From Megamerina dolium (lineage: Eukaryota; Arthropoda; Insecta; Diptera; Megamerinidae), in the NCBI GenBank assembly GCA_963854835.1, contig OY978529.1, positions 45,454,821 through 45,518,820 of the forward strand: a stretch of DNA of 64,000 bases, written 5' to 3'. Numbering within the stretch: the stretch's first letter is position 1; the number at the start of each line of letters is the position of its first letter. The notes beneath the pieces are model-generated. The model was not told the origin of the DNA and ran no database searches. It saw only the letters and a list, made by a program, of their open reading frames with translations. Both the position numbers and the translations under genes were made by a program. Positions 56,721 through 64,000 of this stretch are shown piece by piece.

Positions 56721-58285
56721 TTTAAGTCAAATTCACTAGAGACGCTCATAATGCATTTAAATTGCCGTGCTTAGTTTCATAAATTTATGTATTCACAACA
56801 GGATCGGCGTCAATAATCAGACTTAACAATTATCAGTTGTAAGCGTTATATTTCTGCATCGGTAAAGTGAAGGTCAGCCCTGCTATGTGCTCATAGATGA
56901 GAAAATTGCTATGGGGGCAAACTTGTTAATTACAACCACAGACTGCAGGCCAACAACCTCACAGAGTTAGACGGGCAAAGCTAACAACGATTTGAGATCT
57001 GAATATGCCATAGACGAGGAAGTCGTAGAGCTGTTGATAGAGGGAGTCAAATCAAATGATATTGGATGTCATTCAGTATCCACAGTAAACCGCCAAGGTG
57101 GACCCTTTGGTCATGTTTCCGTCTCTGAAAGAGCAGACAGGACGCTATCCTGAATTTTCTAACAGAAATCATTTCTATTATTCCCAATACAAATTTCATA
57201 AAATGGGCAAAATATAACTTCAAGTAAGTAGTCATGGTATACTACACCAAACACGATGTTTTGAGAGAATATCAGAAGAACAAAACGATAAACAAGAAAC
57301 CAGACGCGCATAATATGAGCTCATATGAAGGGTGAACATGTTTTCAGGCCTCAGAGAAAGTTCTGTGATATAACTTTATATTTAATACAAATATACGACG
57401 ATCAACTTCTCGAATATCGTAGCTCCGTGATTAGTGCTTTAGTCTTCTATTGCATGGATCATGAAATTGACTTTTATACTATTGAATTTAGACGAAAGTT
57501 AATCACACGAATATCGGAGAGTATTATAATATTTTTCAAATATTTAATGATTACGAATGAGCTTCGTGATATTTTCCTTCTGCCTTTCAAAGAAATTTGT
57601 TGTTTCTTTAGTTATTCTCGATTTTTACATTTTGCAGATTTATGTTAAGCACTGAGTAAAGTAGCAAATATATGATTCAACTAAGCCGGAATGCACTTAC
57701 GTCATCAATTTTTCAAATCCAATTTTTTTATACTTTACCATATATTTTTTATTTTATTTTTTTCTTATTCTTATTTTTCTCCCTACAAGTATAATAGCGT
57801 TTGTATATGTAGTTTAAAAGTCCCAAATAATATTCGCTATTCACACTTGGCATTTATTTATTTATTCTAGCGTTCATTCAACTTTTTCTTATTAAATCAA
57901 ATATTCAAATTGAATATTCGTTTTTTTTTTTTTTTGCTCGTTGGAATCAACACTAAATCTGAATACAACAGTCGTACATATAGTCAATAACAAATTTATT
58001 TGTACTATCAAATCTTTGCCAAATAAAATCAAATTTTCCAATTGTGACAATGGCAACAAAAATAATGTATTCGTATTTAAGTAGCATTTTAATATAAGTA
58101 CAAGCAGTGGCATTGACAGAAAGGATGCCCATGTTTTCAACATTAAAAGATTTTTTTTTTTTGTAAAAACAAAGTGATTTTAAACATTTTATTTATGTAA
58201 AAAAATCATTTTTTTATTGATTCGTTGGTCGTCTATCCAACCATTATGCCTCCTGGTTGCGCCACTGAGTATATAGCACGAGTAA
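56721..58285. other. Non-coding stretch
   Basis: No supported gene. 56860-57310 is less A+T-rich and may be the decayed continuation of the LINE. The open frame at 57325-57648 (107 codons, MKGEHVFRPQRKFCDITLYL) shows no family I know and is rich in F, I and Y as chance frames here are. Confidence 0.4.
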
Positions 58286-58312
58286 AAGAGAGAGAGAGAG
58301 AGAGAGAGAGAA
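58286..58312. repeat. (GA)n microsatellite
   Basis: An AG dinucleotide run of about 26 bp. Its mirror, a (CT)n run, lies at about 58730-58749. Frames rich in RERE or LSLS here are translations of these runs. Confidence 0.95.
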
Positions 58313-60349
58313 CCTTGGTAAGGGCAACAAGAGTAGAAAACGATGATGATGATGTACAGCCATCCAACCAACCAATTCATCATCGTCAGATCAAACAAAA
58401 GACCTTATTTGCCACAAATTTTGTAAAAATGTTCTTGATTTCTTCTTTTCTTTTCTTTGCGTCTTATTTTCTTTTCTTCATCTTTTGCCATTTTTTTTTT
58501 TTTATGGTTATGGTGTGAATGCTTGGTGTTCGATAAAAGTGATTTCCGCTCACTTTGCGCCCAGCTATTTGCATTGAATTGCAAATGGCGATTGATGATG
58601 GCGGAAGCGTCACCACCATTTGGCTTGGCTTGACGACATGGCTTAATATCAACGTCAACGTTGGTGTTTTCAATTGTTTGTTTGTTCGTTTGTTTGCCTG
58701 TTTGTCTTATGGCAGGATATTTATTTTCCTCTCTCTCTCTCTCTCTCTCAGCCTCTCCTCGTTACCATTCAATATTTAATCGGACTATTGCAAGAGTGAC
58801 AAAGGGAAGAAAAGCGATTTTCTTAAGCATAAATTTATGTTAGTTTGCCATCGCAAAAGGCGAATAAGTACGAGTACAGAATGAGAGTATAAAATAGAAA
58901 CGAGCATAGACAAATATCATAGAAAACATTGTAAATGGCTTACTTCCGTTGCATATCAAATGCAAATGTATGAAAGAATGAAAGCTAGTGAGTGGTATGA
59001 AATGGAAAATCGACAAAAGGTGTCATTTGTCGTGGTTTTATTACGGACAACAACAACATTTTGTACAATTTCAATAATATTATAAGTGAATTTGGCATAT
59101 GAATGTATGTGTGCAGTGCTTTGAACATATTTCTATAGAAATGTTGTATTTGCATTATTGAAAAGGAATTCAAGTTGCCACTATGGCAACCCATCTACCC
59201 ATATGGATTATCTTACTTTGTTGTCGTTTTTATCATCATTATCATCATTGTCAAATGTAATTTACATTTAGAAATTATGGAAGCAGCAATAAGTAAAGAA
59301 GCACTATAAGTAGCTTATATTTAAATTCATTTTATTTAATATGCTATTGAAAATTAAATTTAAATAATTATGAAATGTTGAAATGCTGTATGTACATAGC
59401 AATGACACCTTCCATATACATACTTATTTAATCCAAGTGTGTAACTGACGAGCACTTGTGTTTGTGTATAACAAAATAATATACCATCGCAGGCATCGCA
59501 ATAATGACAGCAGCTGTCTTTCTTTCTTTTATTGCTATCGTTATTCAGAATAAAATAGAATGCGGTCTGTCATATCAAGCAGCCATGAAGTTGATAGATG
59601 TAAAAAGAAAACTATAAAAATGGCACAAGTATACTGATAATGATGATGATGATGATGATGATGATGATAGTCATGATGTTGATGGATTTGATGGAATAAT
59701 ATACGAACTTCTAAGAGTGTTGCAATTTTCTCGATTAAATGACCTCACCAAGTCTATAATAGCAAATGAAGTGAATGGACCACGCCGGAATTCGAACTCA
59801 TGAACTCATGATACAGAAAGTAAATGCAGAAACAATTCATCTATACTCAGTGCTTCGACCAGTGGTAATAAATCATCGATTGGATATAAAAATTACAATT
59901 CCTATATACTTGAGGCTAGCTTAGATCAGATTCAAATGGGAAAAAATGTACCAGAAACTGATACAACAAGATGTGAATTTTACGCCTTCTGGTTTAGTAA
60001 TTCTAAGTACTTCATCCACATTTCTGCACTAGAAATTAATGGGCTGACATATTTTGAAGGACACACGCGCAGCTCTTACAGTGACACAGTTCAGTTCAAT
60101 ACGTTCTTTGAATTTCATACTTAGATGTGATTTATTTTGAAAACACATTTATAGTTAAACGGGATAAAAAACAATTCATACGTAGAATGTCTTGTTTTAA
60201 AAGTACCAGGACACGATTAATTAAACACATTGTGAAAAAAATCAATTGGCATTTATTTTTCGATATTGGCTGAAGATGTAAGTATGTCAACTTGGTGGGT
60301 ATTACATTACATTACATTACATTTTGCATTAATATTTTGACATTAGAAG
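58313..60349. other. A+T-rich non-coding stretch with microsatellites
   Basis: No supported gene. (GAT)n at about 59638-59668. The reverse complement of 59770-59865 has a box B-like GAGTTCGAATTCC and a CTGGTCGAAGCACTGAG head-like piece, perhaps another tRNA-derived repeat, but too decayed to name. (ATTAC)n four times at about 60302-60322. Confidence 0.5.
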
Positions 60350-60650
60350 ACTACCCTCAAGAGAACGCATTGGCACCCAAATCTGCAGTAGCAATGGCAA
60401 AATTGCATGAATTCGGGTACGAACAATTACCCCATCCAGCTTTTTCCCTAGATTTAGCTCCGTGCGACAATTTCGTGTTCACAAATCTGAAGAAATGGCT
60501 GGGCGGTAAGAAGTTTGGGTCGAATGAAGAGTTAATCGATGAATTAAACGCCTATTTTGAGGACCTTGAGAAAACCTATTATTTGGAAAAAAGTAGTACA
60601 AAAATAGGAAAACGTTGAACTAAATGTATCAAACTAAAAGGCTATATTGA
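60350..60650 (+). pseudogene. mariner transposase C-terminal fragment
   Basis: The frame reads YPQENALAPKSAVAMAKLHE, FGYEQLPHPAFSLDLAPCDN, FVFTNLKKWLGGKKFGSNEE, LIDELNAYFEDLEKTYYLEK and, after changes, RTKCIKLKG. The second catalytic block (normally HDNAPAHKS) is QENALAPKS, so Asp 2 is Glu. The third block LAPCDNFVF keeps its Asp. The N-terminal two thirds are missing. The open frame is uninterrupted over about 85 codons, so decay is recent or slow. No terminal repeats recognised. The run AAAAAACACTTTTTTGCCC after it may be near the 3' end. Confidence 0.8.
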
Positions 60651-60807
60651 GTAAATAAAACACTTTTTTGCCCAAAAAAAAAAAAAACATCTTTTAATCA
60701 AAAACTCACCAAGGCACTATTAAGCCATATTAAATTGGCCTCATAGTGGAGAGTCGCTTGTGCTTCGAGTCAAAACGAGCTTCAAATTGAAAAACTTTAT
60801 CTCAAAT

Positions 60808-60819
60808 TGACTTCGTTCG
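60808..60819. repeat. Putative SINE target duplication, left copy
   Basis: TGACTTCGTTCG; the right flank at 61200-61212 reads TGATTTCGTTTCG, the same apart from one change and one extra T. Confidence 0.5.
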
Positions 60820-61199
60820 TGTCTGTGGGTGCCGTAGCTCAGTAATTAGTGCGTTGACCTTCTGATCTGTAGGTCATGGGTTCAATTCCCGGCTGAAGCA
60901 TAACAAATTTAAAATCGAAAAGGTTTTTCTTTCGAACGGTACCCACCTGCCGGCAAGAATTGGCAATTTTTCCGGCAGCAACAATTTGCCAAAAATGCTC
61001 CTAATAAAAAGAACTCTATGCCAAAGTGATGTCAAAAGGGTTCTACCGCTCGGAACCGGCTAATATAAGTCGATCCCTTCTAATGCTGTTCAAATTTAAC
61101 ACGCACAACAGTATTGGAAGAGAAGCTCGGTGGTATCACAATGGGCATTTCTGGCTTATGTGTGTCCTCTCGTAGAGAGGGCAGCCACATAGCCTAACC
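60820..61199 (+). repeat. Chimeric SINE: tRNA-like head and body joined to a LINE 3' tail
   Basis: Head GGGTGCCGTAGCTCAGTAAT (box A, about 60835-60846) and GGTTCAATTCC (box B, 60889-60899). Body as in the other copies: CTTTCGAACGGTACCCACCTGCCGGCAAG, CGGCAGCAACAATTTGCC, CTCGGAACCGGCTAATATAAGTCGATCCCTTCTAATGCTGTTC, AACACGCACAACAGTATTGGAAGAGAAGCTCGGT. From about 61132 the native tail is replaced by ATCACAATGGGCATT...GTGTGTCCTCTCGTAGAGAGGGCAGCCACATAGCCTAACCT, which matches the LINE tail at 19360-19432. Near-identical flanks suggest one insertion event. Confidence 0.8.
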
Positions 61200-64000
61200 T
61201 GATTTCGTTTCGGATCACACGGCACTGTATTATATTATCTATACACTGAATCACATTTTCGCTCGCACAGTTGACACTTTTTCTATTCGTGGTGAACTGA
61301 TTTCGACCGTGCTGATAAGTATTTTGTAATGCTTCCAGACATCCATAAAAAATGTGACTAACAAAGCAAACAAAATTGTGTATCAGTACTTTTCAAAGTA
61401 CAGTAGCTAATTTCATTTGTTGTTTAACCAACAAACCTTCACCAATTTCTCTGTGTTGTATTTTTTAAATAATTTTCCGCATACCTGCTTACTTACTTAT
61501 ATAACATATATTTACACACACAACAGCAATCTGTATGACATCAAAAATGCTTACAACCTCGACAGACAGACTGGCAGACGCAGAGACAGTTGGAAGCAAT
61601 TGAAAATATTTCAGAACCAAACGTCCGCCAAACATCATCCGTCAACTGTCATTTTCTTTCACGTGAAATACGCATACGTCAGATGGTATTTGCTATGTTT
61701 TCTATACGGTGTTTGAGTGAATGTATTTTGTCGTCGTCGTCGTCTTCATTTTGTTTTTCTTTATTTTTTTTTGTCTTCCACCACATACCTTTTTGCTGTG
61801 TGCTATTTATAAAACGTTTCCTGTCTGCTTGTCTGCTTTTAAGTGTAAGCAACAGCAATGACAGCACCTACAACATGCAATCAAGATTATCATCATCCTG
61901 TATAAAAACATTATGATCATCATTAGGATTGCGTATCCTTTGTCGCTTCACAAATCATTTCCGAGGAGCATCGTATCATAATTCAACATCGTTCTTGGAG
62001 AATTATTATTATTATTCGTTTATTTTTGCTTACCTTCGTTGGAAATATTCACATACAACTGTACATATTTAAGTGTATTAGACAAGAAAATGAACGAAGG
62101 ACAAAATTTAAAAGAAAATTACCCTTTTGCATAGATGTTGTTCTTTTTGTAGCTCTGCTATTGTTGTTGCTATTGTTGCTGCTGTAGTAGAATAGTAGAA
62201 AATAATTGCGTACTCTTAGATTGAAAATCAGAGAAACGACTTCATTAAATTTCCTGCCTCTTCAAATATGTACGAACAATATATGCGAACATTGTGGCGC
62301 TAAAGCGTAAATTATTACCCAACAACATACGAGTATAGCAGCAGCAGCAACAAAGAATATTTAAATTATTATCCTTTTAATATGTTACATACACACATAC
62401 ATACAAGTACCTTATAATAATGCCAATTTTGCCTGCTGTTGCCACTTTGTTGGCCATTTATTTATTCCTTTGTTGTTGCTACTGCTACTACTATTATTAT
62501 GGTTGTTGTTGTTGTTGTTATTTTATGAATTCCATTCATATTTCGCTTACCGTTACATGCATACATTTCTATTACTCGCATACCATTACGTACTTTTATG
62601 TAGATATTATTAAAGCGTATTCGGGAATCTAAGTGTAAAGTCTCCTTTGGCAATTTCTTGATTTTTGTTCTAATTTGAATCTGCTATTGCAATCAAATTT
62701 TTCATGCTTTAGGGTGTAGTTAAATGAAAAGTGCGTAAAAGTGCTAGAGAGAGCAAGGCGAAAATAAAATAGAAACGAACAAACAAACAAAACACAAAAA
62801 AAAAAACCAAGACAAAAATCTTGCCGTTTATTATTCAAGCCAAAATGTAATAATGACAAAAGTAATAAAATTATTTTTTTCTTTTAAATACAAACAACCA
62901 AAAACAACATCAACGACATTGTAGCAATTTCCTAATACAGACACATCAAGAGCAAAAAATATATATATAATTTCTATTTCTCATTCACTTTCCACTCACT
63001 GGCAACATTGAATGTCCTTCAATATGATGACAATACAGTGGTGTTCATTGAGGATGATACTCATTTTCATTTTTTCTCTTTTTATTTTCATATGAACGTG
63101 GCAATTTGAACGCCAATGCAGAAATGCAATTTTCTATTTTTTTATCCTTAGTCCTGAGATGGTCCAATGACTCAGCTCAAGACAACTTATATAGAAGAAT
63201 TTTCTTTTTATAAATAAAATATCTACTATCCTTAATGCAAAACCCTATACAAATATATATATGCGTAGGTACATATAATATAAAATCGCATCCGAATTAA
63301 TAAAATTTCATATTTTCCATTAGATAATACAATACCATAGAATATCTTCAATATCATCTCTGGCTTCATTCTTCTTTCCAGCATTCTCTGTTTTTTTTTT
63401 CCTAGCTTCTTGTGACCTTAATTGTTTGAAATATTTTATTAAGGTATACTATATAAGATACATCATGAAAATAATTAACTTTATTTCATTGTTATTTTCT
63501 CACATCATTGTTGTTGCATACACCTAAATATTATTGCTGCTTAAATTAATGCGACTGTTGTTGTTCATGATAAAAATATATTTATAATTGAGCGGTATAT
63601 TCTCTGGTGACTTTTCAATTATTGCCTAATGTATTTACGTTTAAATTGCTATGCTCCGATATGGCTGATGAATATTGAATTATTTCAGTAGAGAGTACGA
63701 GTAATACTTGTAGATGTGTCGTAAGTTTTAATGGAAAGAGCTAAGCATGATGAACTGAATTTATATTAAACACAAATTCACATTTATTGTATTCTATATA
63801 TTTACGTGTAAATGGAACATCCCACAATAATGCAGCCAAGAGAATTAATTATTATGTATAATCGTACACTAGTTTCAATTGTTTCATATTTGGTTTGTTT
63901 TGGGGAAATAATTATCTAAGCTGAATAGAAGAAGTATTGATAAAACCAACACCACAATATTTCACATACTAAAAAAGTTATTGTTATAAAGTCTTCCTGT
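61200..64000. other. A+T-rich non-coding stretch with microsatellites
   Basis: No supported gene. (GTC)n at about 61728-61744, ATT run at 62003-62015, (TTG)n near 62503-62519. The frames are repeat translations. Confidence 0.5.

Noticed and set aside
57325..57648. 107-codon frame as a host gene
   Set aside because: No motif, A+T-typical residues, and no splice-like context that I could support.
58225..58518. 97-codon frame with an RERERE stretch, SR-like protein
   Set aside because: The stretch is the (GA)n microsatellite.
59770..59865. Second tRNA-derived repeat on the minus strand
   Set aside because: A box B-like word and a head-like word are present, but no second copy in the window supports a family.

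Overview
The window looks like non-coding, repeat-rich DNA from a higher dipteran fly, most likely a tephritid fruit fly (Bactrocera/Ceratitis type). This rests on the strong A+T bias, the abundant fly-type microsatellites, the recurring ACATATGTA words, several mariner families including the DD41D (rosa) type known from tephritids, and LOA- and RTE-like retrotransposon remnants. The species is an inference. I see no intact host protein-coding gene, no rRNA or tRNA gene and no CRISPR array in 64 kb. Almost all short open frames are chance A+T-rich frames or microsatellite translations, so the stretch is best read as intergenic DNA or the inside of a very large intron.

What can be recognised is a graveyard of transposable elements. 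LINE pieces: a Jockey-like reverse transcriptase at 1-660 (-), a second decayed one near 8430-8740 (+), LOA-like RNase H tails at 9259-9960 (+) and 11483-12410 (-), an R1/I-like RNase H tail at 18540-19432 (+), a small endonuclease remnant at 56525-56720 (+), and four 3'-terminal pieces of endonuclease/RT LINEs (3915-4240 -, 24510-24945 -, 26985-27740 +, 46610-47050 +). tRNA-derived SINE copies lie at 8930, 14800, 22096, 38041, 38385, 40535, 51807, 53039 and 60820. The 51807 copy has an 11-bp target duplication. The 60820 copy carries a 3' tail matching the R1/I-like LINE at 19360-19430.

DNA transposons: DD34D mariners at 4425-5436 (+), 29115-29500 (+), 30199-31398 (+), 32783-33972 (-), 35785-36420 (-), 43590-44834 (-) and 60350-60650 (+). 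DD41D/rosa-type copies lie at 25055-25830 (-), 48938-49738 (-), 51390-51752 (-) and 53394-53965 (+). The last is a compact deletion derivative joining the two ends of the transposase gene between intact terminal repeats. There are also a TA-flanked MITE (6638-7036), a hAT-like non-autonomous element (20918-21480), a Mutator-like remnant (40972-42135), and an unclassified 1.6-kb element with about four internal units at ~300-bp spacing (14919-16550).

No set of genes works together here. The story is successive insertion and decay. Every transposase is broken by stops, frameshifts or deletions, several have lost catalytic Asp residues, and the mobile parts left are terminal repeats and SINE heads that enzymes elsewhere could have recognised. 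The most interesting items are the SINE-LINE tail chimera, the minimal DD41D derivative, the tandem-unit element, the hAT-like element, a perfect 16-bp hairpin at 23838-23876, and an unexplained open frame at 51078-51389.
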